Origin: AP-16 sp046727735
GTDB taxonomy: Bacteria > Pseudomonadota > Alphaproteobacteria > Rhizobiales > Xanthobacteraceae
Length of the DNA stretch: 64,000 bases
Assembly: GCA_046727735.1 (NCBI GenBank)
Contig: JBKPDF010000022.1
Span: forward strand, 1-64,000
Direction of reading: 5' to 3'
Shown here: piece after piece, positions 48,191-56,101 of the stretch
How the letters are laid out: the number at the start of each line of letters is the position of its first letter
Numbering within the stretch: position 1 is the stretch's first letter
Notes under the pieces: model-generated
Told to the model about the DNA's origin: nothing
The model's input: the letters and a program-made list of their open reading frames with translations, nothing else
The model's database searches: none
Translations under genes and position numbers: made by a program

Positions 48191-49341
48191 GGCTGCTTCC
48201 CAATGGCCTCGAGGCGCTCGATCCAGACCGCGAACCCGACCGCGCGGATCGGCTGCGCGGCGCCGAGCCGCGACAGCAGGGCGTCGTAGCGGCCGCCCGC
48301 GACGAACTGCGCCGGGACGCGCCCTTGGGCATCATGAATTTCGAATACGAAGCCGGTGTAATAATCGACGCCGCGGCCGAACGCGGTCGCGAAGTACGTG
48401 CGCGCGACATCGATTCCCTGTGCGGCCAAAAATCCGGTGCGACTTTCGAGAAGATCAATGGCCGGACCGAGCGCGATGCCGCTTTCCTCGGCAAGCGAGC
48501 GCAGCTGGGCGGCGGCCGCGTCCGGATCGCCGGCGATGTTCAGGAAGCGCTCGATCACTATTCGGGTCGCTTCGGGCAAGCGCGCGCTGCCGCCGAGCGC
48601 CGCCTGTTCGAGAAAGCGGTCGGCGATCTCCCCGACAGTGCGCCCGCCCACGGTGGTGATGCCGGCAATCGACAAGAGATCGGTGACGAGCGCGTGCGCG
48701 GCGCGAAGATCCTGGCCGGCGAGCGCGGCGAGCAGGCCCTGGTACTCGGGGCCGCCCTGTGCGGCACCGAGGCGCAGCCGGTCGAGATCCTGCGCCAAAC
48801 TTCCGGTGCGGTGGAAATCCTTGGCGAGGCGACGGCGCCAGGCCGGCGGCAGATCGAGCGCTTCGACCAGCGCCGTGAACAGGCCGACGTCGCCGATGCG
48901 GATGTGCGGCGTGTCGATCCCGTAATGCGCGAGCGCTTCGAGGCCGAGCGCCAGCATCTCGGCGTCGGCGGCGGCGGTGTCGCGCCGGCCGAAGGATTCG
49001 ATGCCGGCCTGCAGGAACTCGCCGGGCTCGCTCCCGCGCTGGCGAAAAACGGGACCGAGATAGCAAAAACCCATCGGCTCCCCGGCCGCGCCCGCCGCGG
49101 ATGCGAGGTAATCGCGCGAGACCGGAATCGTCAGATCGGGACGCAGGCAGAGCTCGCGGCCCGAGGGCTCGCTGGTGAGATACATGCGCCGGCGAATGTC
49201 CTCGCCCGAGAGATCCAGGAACGGCTCGGCCGGCTGCAGGATCGCGGGCTCGACCCGCAAATAGCCGGCGCGCGAATAGGACGCGACCAGCGCCTGCGCA
49301 CGCGCATCGGGGCCGTTCTTGTCTCCTGTCGGCTGCAACAT
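48187..49341 (-). CDS. hisZ: ATP phosphoribosyltransferase regulatory subunit HisZ
   Basis: 384 residues, HisRS-like paralogue without tRNA binding. Contains class II synthetase-like motifs in degraded form: MYLTSEPSGRELCLRPDLTI, GFCYLGPVFRQRGSEPGEFL, FGRGVDYYTGFVFEIHDAQG. Needed with HisG for activity and feedback. The ATG at 49341 (MLQPTGDKNG) is preferred over an in-frame ATG 45 bp upstream. hisG follows with a 4-bp overlap; hisS lies in the same direction 2 kb upstream. Confidence 0.92.
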   Translation of the reverse strand: MLQPTGDKNGPDARAQALVASYSRAGYLRVEPAILQPAEPFLDLSGEDIRRRMYLTSEPSGRELCLRPDLTIPVSRDYLASAAGAAGEPMGFCYLGPVFRQRGSEPGEFLQAGIESFGRRDTAAADAEMLALGLEALAHYGIDTPHIRIGDVGLFTALVEALDLPPAWRRRLAKDFHRTGSLAQDLDRLRLGAAQGGPEYQGLLAALAGQDLRAAHALVTDLLSIAGITTVGGRTVGEIADRFLEQAALGGSARLPEATRIVIERFLNIAGDPDAAAAQLRSLAEESGIALGPAIDLLESRTGFLAAQGIDVARTYFATAFGRGVDYYTGFVFEIHDAQGRVPAQFVAGGRYDALLSRLGAAQPIRAVGFAVWIERLEAIGKQP

Positions 49342-49475
49342 GGCGCTGTCGGCTCGACATTTGTTCGCGGAGCGCGGCTTTACCACGGTTCAGTTAAGGT
49401 TTCGACGGCCATGGCCAGTGGGCCGTGAAACGCGACCTTGCCCGAAACGGTAAGGTTAATGCTTACGGGTAGCCC

Positions 49476-49584
49476 GTCATCGCGGCCAAGGCCGCGCAGC
49501 GGCCGCGAGCCGGGATCCATCACCACCGAAATTTCGATTTCGCATCATCCGTGATCATGGGTCCCCGCTTTCGCGGGGACGACC
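49476..49584. repeat. family A paired repeat downstream of the GST gene
   Basis: CGTCATCGCGGCCAAGGCCG with GAGCCGGGATCCATCA at the left and GATCATGGGTCCCCGCTTTC with GCGGGGACGAC at the right. The core between them, ACCACCGAAATTTCGATTTC, resembles the core near 50345 in inverse orientation. Confidence 0.75.
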
Positions 49585-49609
49585 TGCCATTCTTCGGTCA
49601 GCAAGCACA

Positions 49610-50221
49610 TCACGCGGCCGCGCTCGGCCGTGCGGCGAGCGCCTCGTGCCACCGGCGCACGTGCGGGACGTCGTCGGGAAGCGCGATCCCGGCGAATTTC
49701 ATGAAATCGAGCGAGACGAGCCCGGTGATGTCGGCGACCGTGAAAGTGTCGCCGCAGACGAACGGCTTGTCCGCAAGCTGCCGCTCGAGCGTGGGCAAAA
49801 ATTTCAGCGCCCGCGCCCGGCTGGTCTCGGCCCAGGCAGCGATCTGCGGCACTTGAACGCTCGCCATGAGCGGATGCGAGTGCTGGAAAAAATTGCCGAT
49901 TGCCGCCATCAGACCGAACTCGATCCGTCGCTGCCACATCTCAGTTTGCGCACGCGCGAGCGTCGAGGTGCCGAACAGCGGCGGCCGCGGCTGCGTCTCC
50001 TCGAAGTAACGGCAAATCGCGATCGATTCCGTGATCACTGTGCCGTCGTCGAGCTCGAGCACCGGCACCGCCTGGCGCGGATTGAGCGCGGTGAACTGCG
50101 GCGTGCGCTGCTCGCCCTTCATGATGTCGACCGTCACCCGCGGAACTTCGATGCCCTTCTCGGCGAGGAAGACACGAACGCGGCGCGGGTTCGGCGCATG
50201 CGGGAAATCATAGAGTTTCAT
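49610..50221 (-). CDS. glutathione S-transferase
   Basis: 203 residues. N-terminal thioredoxin-like domain (MKLYDFPHAPNPRRVRVFLA, NPRQAVPVLELDDGTVITES with the cis-Pro and the glutathione-binding ES) and an all-helical C-terminal domain (FVCGDTFTVADITGLVSLDF). Bacterial GST of detoxification type; no substrate assignment. Lies between hisZ and an esterase gene, bounded on both sides by family A repeats. Confidence 0.88.
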   Translation of the reverse strand: MKLYDFPHAPNPRRVRVFLAEKGIEVPRVTVDIMKGEQRTPQFTALNPRQAVPVLELDDGTVITESIAICRYFEETQPRPPLFGTSTLARAQTEMWQRRIEFGLMAAIGNFFQHSHPLMASVQVPQIAAWAETSRARALKFLPTLERQLADKPFVCGDTFTVADITGLVSLDFMKFAGIALPDDVPHVRRWHEALAARPSAAA

Positions 50222-50305
50222 GGCTTACCTCATATCGATTGCGCCGAGCAGGAGTGAGCACGTCGCGATTAAGTCAATCATGCACACTGCTTGCGCACTG
50301 TTGGT

Positions 50306-50409
50306 TCGTCGTCCCCGGGCAAGCGGGGCCCCATGACCACAGGTCATGAGACATTGCGAAACTCGTGGTCATGGGTCCCGGATTGCCGCTTCGCGGCCTC
50401 CGGGACGAC
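50306..50409. repeat. family A paired repeat overlapping the 3' end of the esterase gene
   Basis: TCGTCGTCCCCGGGCAAGCG with GGGGCCCCATGACCAC at the left; GTGGTCATGGGTCCCGGATT with GCCTCCGGGACGACC at the right. It starts in the space after the esterase gene and runs about 65 bp into its coding region, so the esterase C-terminus (AVVPEAAKRQSGTHDHEF) is repeat-encoded. Confidence 0.8.
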
Positions 50410-51357
50410 CGCCGTTTTTTGGTTGAGCGCCTGCTTCATGGCGGCGCCGGCATCGCCAATCGCCCTGCGCGCATACGGGATCGAGCCGGCGAGGCAGAAG
50501 AAATGATGGATCATTCCCGCATGACAGGTGTACTCGACTTCGACCCCCGCCGCCTCGAGCTTGTCCGCATAGGCTTTACCCTCGTCGACCAGCGGATCGA
50601 ACTCGGCGGTGTGGATGTGCGCCGCCGGCAGACCCGAAACATCGGTCGCGATCAGCGGCGAGAGCCGCGGGTCGATCGGATCGGTTCCGGGCTCGACGTA
50701 ATGCTGGAAGAACCACTCGATCGACCGCTTCTCCAGCAGATAGCCTTCGGCGAGCGCGAGGCGCGAGGGCGTGTCGACGCCGGATTCGGTCGCCGGATAG
50801 AGCAGCAGCTGCAGCGCGAGCTTCGGGGAGCCCCGTTCCTTCGCGAGCTGGCACACGACCGCGGCAAGGTTGCCGCCCGCGGAATCCCCGCCGACAGCGA
50901 TGCGCTCGGGGTCGATGCCGAACTCGTGTGCTTGCGCGATTACCCAGGACGCGGACGCATAGGCGTCCTCGATCGCGGCCGGGAACTTGTATTCGGGCGC
51001 GAGCCGGTACGCGACCGAGATCACGCGGCAGCCGCTCGCATTCGCAAGTTGCCGGCACAGTCCGTCATGGGTGTCGAGGTCGCCGATCACGAAGCCGCCG
51101 CCATGGAAATAGACGAGCCCCGGCAAGGGTTCGCGCGCGGCATCGCGCGGCGTGTAGCTGCGATAACGTAGCGGGCCGGCGGGACCGGGCAGCGTGCCGT
51201 CTTCGATGCGGCCGATCGGCACGTCCTTGGCGTCGGCGGCCTCGGCGAGCGCCCGTAGGCCCTCACGCGCCTCAACCGGGCTGATTTGCCAGACCTTCGG
51301 CCGGCCGGCGGCGACGAGCACATCGAGCAGATTCTTCGCGGCGGGATCGAGCGGCAT
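50344..51357 (-). CDS. alpha/beta hydrolase of the hormone-sensitive lipase family
   Basis: 337 residues. HGGGFVIGDLDTHD oxyanion motif, nucleophile Ser in AVGGDSAGGNLAAVV, acid in HIHTAEFDPLVDEGKAYADK and catalytic His in HAGMIHHFFCLAG: a complete HSL/acetyl esterase triad. The last roughly 24 residues derive from a family A repeat that has replaced the original stop. Cytoplasmic esterase acting on short-chain esters; substrate unknown. Confidence 0.88.
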   Translation of the reverse strand: MPLDPAAKNLLDVLVAAGRPKVWQISPVEAREGLRALAEAADAKDVPIGRIEDGTLPGPAGPLRYRSYTPRDAAREPLPGLVYFHGGGFVIGDLDTHDGLCRQLANASGCRVISVAYRLAPEYKFPAAIEDAYASASWVIAQAHEFGIDPERIAVGGDSAGGNLAAVVCQLAKERGSPKLALQLLLYPATESGVDTPSRLALAEGYLLEKRSIEWFFQHYVEPGTDPIDPRLSPLIATDVSGLPAAHIHTAEFDPLVDEGKAYADKLEAAGVEVEYTCHAGMIHHFFCLAGSIPYARRAIGDAGAAMKQALNQKTAVVPEAAKRQSGTHDHEFRNVS

Positions 51358-51411
51358 GCTTTTTCCTCCGGGCTTCTCGTACCTGGTTTCGCGCGAGCCG
51401 CGATCGCGCTT

Positions 51412-51541
51412 TCACCTCTCCCCGGAGGGAAGAGGTCGATCCTCGCCCAAGGGCGAGGATCGGGTGAGGGGGTCACGATCCGTATTGTCCCGCAAGACTC
51501 GATCCCCCTCACCCCATCCCTCTCCCCGACGGGGAGAAGGA
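51412..51541. repeat. family B palindrome between hisS and the esterase gene
   Basis: ACCTCTCCCCGGAGGGAAGA, inner hairpin GATCCTCGCCCAAGGGCGAG, GGGTGAGGGGGT, core of about 30 nt starting CACGATC, CCCCCTCACCCC and closing CTCTCCCCGACGGGGAGAAG. It is the closest relative of the copy inside dnaE2 at 6114-6240. Confidence 0.8.
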
Positions 51542-51605
51542 GTCGAACGCGGCCCGCTGACCGCCAAAGCAATGTTGCCTGTGCGGCGAGTCGGCTGCAA
51601 AAGTG

Positions 51606-53180
51606 TCACTCCCATTTCACGCCGTGGCGGGCGAGCACTTCGCGCACGGCCTCGACCAGCTTCTCCGCCGGCACTGCGAATTGCGCCGGCCGGCTCTCGC
51701 GCCATTCCTGGTGAGAGGCGATCGCTTCGGCGGCTTTCGCACCTTCGATCAGATCCTTTATCTGGACCTCGTCCTTGGCCTTCTCGTCGGCGCCCTGAAT
51801 GATCACGCAAGGCGAACCGCGCCGGTCGGCATACTTGAACTGCGGCCCGAGCTTGCCTGACCCGAGATAGAGCTCGGCGCGGATGCCGGCATCGCGCAGC
51901 GTCTTCACCATGCGCTGATAGTCGGCGATGCGGTCCTTGTCGAGCACGGTGACGACCACCGGCCCGGCATCCGGTTTCGCATCGGTCTTGCCGATATGGG
52001 CGAGCGCGGCCGCGAGCCGCGATACCCCGAGCGAGAATCCGGTCGCGGGCACGCTCTCGCCGCGGAAGCGCGCGATCAGCCCGTCATAGCGCCCGCCGCC
52101 GCCGACCGAGCCGAACCGCACCGGCCGGCCCTCGTCGTCCTTGGTCTCGAATGTGAGGTCCACCTCGTAGACCGGGCCGGTGTAATATTCGAGCCCGCGC
52201 ACAACGGAGGGATCGATCAGGATGCGATCCTCGTAACCACATCCAGAGATGATATTCGATATCTCTTCGAGTTCCCGCAGGCCGTGTTCGGAAGTTTCCG
52301 GAATTTGCTTTCCCCCTAAACAGGACATTAGGTTGCGGCGATACTCATCTACATTGAACGGGCGTCGATTTCCCCTCTCGAATTCCTGAATGCTGTGTTC
52401 AAGCTGTGACTTGTCCGAGAACTCTACAAACGGAATTTGGGTGATGGCGCTTGTAGTAACGTTCACAGCTGATGCCAGTAACTCAGCGCCTATCGTGAAG
52501 TCGCCGCTCTCGTCTCTACGGCCACTGCCCAGTAACTGCTGAACGCCTTTCACACCGACCCGGTCGAGTTTGTCGACCGCGCGCAAGACGGTGAGCCGCT
52601 TTCCCAAATCCTCGTCAGCCCCGGTGCCAATTATTTCCAAGACTCCGTCGAGCATCTTTCGATTGTTGACCTTGACCACGTAATCGCCGCGCGGAATGCC
52701 GAGCGCCTCCATGGTGTCGGCGGCCATCATGCACATCTCCGCGTCCGCGGCCATCGACGGCGAGCCGACGGTGTCGGCGTCGAACTGCATGAATTGGCGG
52801 TAGCGTCCCGGCCCGGGCTTCTCGTTGCGAAATACCCAGCCAACCCGGTAGCTGCGATAGGGCTTCGGCAGCGTCTCGAAATTCTCAGCCACGTAGCGCG
52901 CGAGCGGCGCGGTCAGATCGTAGCGCAACGAGAGCCATTGCTCGTCCTCGTCCTGGAACGAGAACACGCCCTCGTTGGGCCGGTCCTGGTCGGGCAGGAA
53001 TTTTCCGAGCGCGTCCGTGTACTCGATCGCGGGCGTCTCGACCGGCTCGAAGCCGTAGCGCTCGTAGACGGCGCGGATGCGCTCGATCATGCGGTGCTTC
53101 GCGCGGATCTCGGCCGCGCCGCGGTCGGCCAATCCGCGCGGCAGCCGCGCTTTGACGCGATTGTCTTTGGGATTGCGCAT
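51606..53180 (-). CDS. hisS: histidyl-tRNA synthetase with a low-GC internal segment
   Basis: 524 residues, class II aminoacyl-tRNA synthetase. Motif 2 region VGWVFRNEKPGPGRYRQFMQ; HisA motif SVVRGLEYYTGPVYEVDLTF; GGGGRYDGLIARF; motif 3 GFSLGVSRLAAAL; C-terminal anticodon-binding domain (VVVTVLDKDRIADYQRMVKT). Residues about 167-325 (DNA 52205-52680) have roughly 50 percent GC against more than 60 percent on both sides and use different codons, although the frame and domains are intact. Start ATG at 53180. Same strand as hisZ-hisG further on, but separated from them by the esterase and GST genes. Confidence 0.95.
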   Translation of the reverse strand: MRNPKDNRVKARLPRGLADRGAAEIRAKHRMIERIRAVYERYGFEPVETPAIEYTDALGKFLPDQDRPNEGVFSFQDEDEQWLSLRYDLTAPLARYVAENFETLPKPYRSYRVGWVFRNEKPGPGRYRQFMQFDADTVGSPSMAADAEMCMMAADTMEALGIPRGDYVVKVNNRKMLDGVLEIIGTGADEDLGKRLTVLRAVDKLDRVGVKGVQQLLGSGRRDESGDFTIGAELLASAVNVTTSAITQIPFVEFSDKSQLEHSIQEFERGNRRPFNVDEYRRNLMSCLGGKQIPETSEHGLRELEEISNIISGCGYEDRILIDPSVVRGLEYYTGPVYEVDLTFETKDDEGRPVRFGSVGGGGRYDGLIARFRGESVPATGFSLGVSRLAAALAHIGKTDAKPDAGPVVVTVLDKDRIADYQRMVKTLRDAGIRAELYLGSGKLGPQFKYADRRGSPCVIIQGADEKAKDEVQIKDLIEGAKAAEAIASHQEWRESRPAQFAVPAEKLVEAVREVLARHGVKWE

Positions 53181-53280
53181 GGGCTCGCTCGGGAGCGTCG
53201 GTATGTCATCGGGAGCCGCTCAGAGCAAGCGGATCATCGCGCTGAGCGGCGGCATCCGCGCGGGCGGCGCCGCTTGCGCT

Positions 53281-53526
53281 TTACCCGGTGTTCCCGACAT
53301 CGTCGGCGATCAGGAGGGCGCCGGTTTTGTCGACTGCCACCGCGACCGGCCGGCCGCACGCTTCGCCGTTCGCATTGAGGAAACCCGTGACGACATCCTC
53401 GGCCTTGCCGTTCGGACGCCCGTTGCTGAACGGCACGAACACCACCTTGTAGCCGTTGAACTGGTAGCGGTCCCAGCTGCCGTTACTTGGCCCGAAGACG
53501 GGCTCGGCCCGAAAGGCCGGCTTCCA
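53281..53526 (-). pseudogene. C-terminal remnant of a PQQ-type sugar (sorbosone) dehydrogenase gene
   Basis: An open minus-strand frame from 53526 to TAA at 53281 reads FGPSNGSWDRYQFNGYKVVF, VPFSNGRPNGKAEDVVTGFL and RPVAVAVDKTGALLIADDVG. That is the end of the beta-propeller of sorbosone/glucose dehydrogenase-like proteins. There is no start, an in-frame TGA precedes it, and the frame ends right after IADDVGNT, where family members continue. Only about 80 residues remain, so it is a relic. Confidence 0.7.
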
Positions 53527-53555
53527 TCATTTTCTACCGTCCGCTGCCCCAATGC

Positions 53556-53571
53556 TGTGACAGGTGTCACA
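53556..53571. promoter_or_regulatory. perfect CRP-type palindrome upstream of the ba3 oxidase operon
   Basis: TGTGACAGGTGTCACA is a perfect 16-bp palindrome matching TGTGA-N6-TCACA. It lies 164-179 bp before the first oxidase gene and just outside the dehydrogenase remnant. A CRP/FNR-family activator or repressor is the natural candidate; which one is not known. Confidence 0.55.
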
Positions 53572-53734
53572 ACCTCAGCGCGGCCTCCGCGGGCGTATAT
53601 TTGAGCTTCAGCGCATCCGCCACATCGGGTCGGCAGGATGGAGCCTCGACATCCGATCGACGCCGAATTATAAGCACCTGAAGAGGAGCATCGTCCACAC
53701 ATGGGTTGATGGGCGGATGACTCTGGGGACAGTT

Positions 53735-53926
53735 ATGCCGGACAACCAACGGCATTCGGGCTCACCTGACACTCCGGATGGATTGACCGAGAGCGATCTT
53801 GAGCGAGTGATGCGGACCGTGCCGCTCGGCGCGGGGGTGCTCGCCGGCGGGGCTGTTGCCTTACTCGTCCTCGGCTGGCTGATCATCTATCTCTTCATTT
53901 TTCTCCCGCGCGGAACGGTGGGCTAG
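53735..53926 (+). CDS. small single-helix subunit of ba3-type cytochrome oxidase
   Basis: 63 residues: hydrophilic N-terminus (TPDGLTESDLERVMRTVPLG) and one membrane helix (AGVLAGGAVALLVLGWLIIY) ending LFIFLPRGTVG. Size, topology and position directly before subunit II fit a IIa-like accessory subunit. Start at 53735 has GGGGA upstream; an in-frame ATG at 53717 is the alternative. Subunit II begins 2 bp after the stop. Confidence 0.65.
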   Translation: MPDNQRHSGSPDTPDGLTESDLERVMRTVPLGAGVLAGGAVALLVLGWLIIYLFIFLPRGTVG

Positions 53927-53928
53927 CG

Positions 53929-54486
53929 ATGACGCACGCTCAATCTCCATTGAGCGAACGGCGTATTTTGCTCACCGAGGTGCTGTGGTCGGTTGGCGTC
54001 GCCGTCTTGGTCGTCGCGCTTATCGGAATGGTCTTGGTCACGGCTTTGACGATGGGCGTCAATCCGCCGAGCAATGTCGAGCGTATCGACCCCAAGACGC
54101 TTCACCTCTCCGGCGAGTTCGCGGAGCAGAATTTAGGAACCACGGTGGCCAGCGATGGCGGCATCACCGCGCGCGTCATTGCAACGCAGTTCATGTTCGT
54201 ACCGCATTGCATTCAGGTCCCTGAGGGCAAAACGGTAGCACTTCGGATGACCAGCCCGGACGTTATCCATGGCATCCTAGTGACCGGCACCAACGTAAAC
54301 ACCATGGTCGTTCCCGGATACGTTGCGCAGGTGCACACGGTGTTCACGAGGACCGGTGATCTGCTGATGCCTTGCCATGAGTATTGCGGGCTCGGCCATA
54401 GTGAAATGTACAGCACCGTGCAGGTCGTGCCTCAAAACGAGTTCAGACCGGACGCAAACGGGAGAGCGGCCTGTGCGCAACGTTAA
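53929..54486 (+). CDS. cbaB: cytochrome c oxidase subunit II, ba3 type (CuA)
   Basis: 185 residues. One N-terminal membrane helix (LWSVGVAVLVVALIGMVLVT) and a periplasmic cupredoxin domain with the CuA ligands in MPCHEYCGLGHSEM plus the upstream His in TSPDVIHGILVTG. Short subunit II with a single helix is typical of B-family oxidases. It overlaps subunit I by 14 bp. The GC content is near 59 percent, lower than most of the window. Confidence 0.9.
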   Translation: MTHAQSPLSERRILLTEVLWSVGVAVLVVALIGMVLVTALTMGVNPPSNVERIDPKTLHLSGEFAEQNLGTTVASDGGITARVIATQFMFVPHCIQVPEGKTVALRMTSPDVIHGILVTGTNVNTMVVPGYVAQVHTVFTRTGDLLMPCHEYCGLGHSEMYSTVQVVPQNEFRPDANGRAACAQR

Positions 54487-56101
54487 TCGTCTCTGTCTTG
54501 CGCATTTGTGGGTCGCCTTCGCGGCGTTCGTCGTCGCTGCGGCGCTGGGTACGTGGCAGATGTGGGTGCGTAGCCCGCTCGGCGCGCAGACCGGAACTCC
54601 CGGACAATATTTCATTTCGGTTACCGCCCATGGGGTCTCGATGGCCTACGTGCTGACGACGTTCTTCATCATGGGATTCGGATATTTCGTCGCTGCTACC
54701 TCGCTGGCGCGCCCCCTGCCCAGCGTCGTCTGGGCTTGGATCGGCTTTGCTTGCGGGGTCGCCGGAGTCGTGATGGCGACCGTCCCGATTTTTGCAGGCT
54801 CCGCTTCCGTCCTGTTCACGTTCTATCCCCCGCTCACCGGCAGCCCGTTTTTCTACATCGGATTAGTGCTGGTCGTTGCCGCGTCATGGATCTGGTGCGC
54901 GCTGATGATCATCGGGATGGTTGGCTGGAAGCGTGAAAATCCCGGAAAGCCGGTTCCGCTTGCGATGTTCGCGACCGTTGCGAACGCGATAATGTGGATT
55001 TGGACTACGGCGGGCGTTGCGGTGGAGTTGTTATTTCAAGTCATCCCCGCGTCCCTGGGGTTGACCCAAACGATCGATGCTGGGCTCTCGAGAACGCTGT
55101 TCTCCTGGACCCTACACGCGATCGTATATTTTTGGCTGATACCCGCTTACATCGCTTTTTACACCATGGCGCCGGGAGCTGCCGGCGGCCGGCTCTATAG
55201 CGACACGATGGGACGACTGACGTTTGTTCTGTTTCTCGTTTACAGCTTGCCGGTCGGAATGCACCACCTGATGATGGACCCCGAACACGGTAACGGCACC
55301 AAGTTCGTCCAAATGCTGCTCACCGTTTTCGTTGCGGTTCCGACACTGCTGACCATTTTCACGATCAGCGCTTCTTTCGAAATTGCGGGTCGGCTTCGCG
55401 GTGGACGAGGTGTGTTCGGCTGGATCGTTGCCTTGCCATGGGAACGCCCGATGGTGCTTGCCACGGGGCTTGCGTTCGTCATGCTCGGTTTCGGCGGGTT
55501 CGGCGGGATCGTTAATAACGGCTACGGCATGAACGCCATGGTGCACAATACCTCTTGGGTGACGGCTCATTTTCATCTGATATTTGGCGGCTCCGTCGTG
55601 ATCATGTACTTCGCGATTGCATATGAAATCTGGCCGGTTTTGACCGGGAAGCAGCATCCTTCGCTTGCACCGCTGCGACTGCAGCTCTGGCTGTGGTTCG
55701 TCGGAATGATGATCATGACCATGCCGTGGCACTGGTTGGGCCTGCAAGGTCAATGGCGCCGGGTCGCGAATTTCAATTACAATGATCCAATCATCGCCAC
55801 CTGGGGCCCCTGGGTCATTGCCTCTCTTATCGGCGGTCTCATCTTGCTCGCCTCGGCGTTGCTGCTCGTCCGAAATCTTGTGATCGTACACCGCAGCGTA
55901 GCTGCGTACCTTCCTCGACCCCTCTACACAATTCCCGTGCATCCCGTGCGTACGGTGCCGGCGGCCCTGAACGGCTTCGGGATTTGGAATGTACTCGTGC
56001 TGGTTCTGATGGTTGTTGCCTACGGGCTCCCGATCGGACAATACCTGGTTGCGCCATCGCCGGGGGCGATCGTGCACAGGATCGTGGATGCGCCGCGATG
56101 A
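54473..56101 (+). CDS. cbaA: cytochrome c oxidase subunit I, ba3 type (B-family heme-copper oxidase)
   Basis: 542 residues, about 13 helices. Low-spin haem ligand in SVTAHGVSMAYVLTTFF; CuB His and neighbouring Tyr in SWTLHAIVYFWLIPAY; CuB histidine pair in LPVGMHHLMMDP; haem histidines in WVTAHFHLIFGG. ASFEIAGRLRGGRGVFGWIV and HNTSWVTAHFHL closely resemble Thermus ba3. It reduces O2 to water and pumps protons with the B-family channel. The GTG at 54473, inside subunit II and preceded by GGGAGAG, is the best start. Overlaps the cytochrome c gene by 4 bp. Confidence 0.92.
   Translation: MRNVNRLCLAHLWVAFAAFVVAAALGTWQMWVRSPLGAQTGTPGQYFISVTAHGVSMAYVLTTFFIMGFGYFVAATSLARPLPSVVWAWIGFACGVAGVVMATVPIFAGSASVLFTFYPPLTGSPFFYIGLVLVVAASWIWCALMIIGMVGWKRENPGKPVPLAMFATVANAIMWIWTTAGVAVELLFQVIPASLGLTQTIDAGLSRTLFSWTLHAIVYFWLIPAYIAFYTMAPGAAGGRLYSDTMGRLTFVLFLVYSLPVGMHHLMMDPEHGNGTKFVQMLLTVFVAVPTLLTIFTISASFEIAGRLRGGRGVFGWIVALPWERPMVLATGLAFVMLGFGGFGGIVNNGYGMNAMVHNTSWVTAHFHLIFGGSVVIMYFAIAYEIWPVLTGKQHPSLAPLRLQLWLWFVGMMIMTMPWHWLGLQGQWRRVANFNYNDPIIATWGPWVIASLIGGLILLASALLLVRNLVIVHRSVAAYLPRPLYTIPVHPVRTVPAALNGFGIWNVLVLVLMVVAYGLPIGQYLVAPSPGAIVHRIVDAPR

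Noticed and set aside
49448..49466. GTAAG-GTTAATG-CTTAC small inverted repeat upstream of hisZ as operator
   Set aside because: Only 5-bp arms and no known regulator; chance occurrence is likely.
53310..53702. 130-codon minus-strand frame before the ba3 operon
   Set aside because: The informative frame here is a different one (dehydrogenase remnant); this frame is Ser/Arg-rich without motifs.
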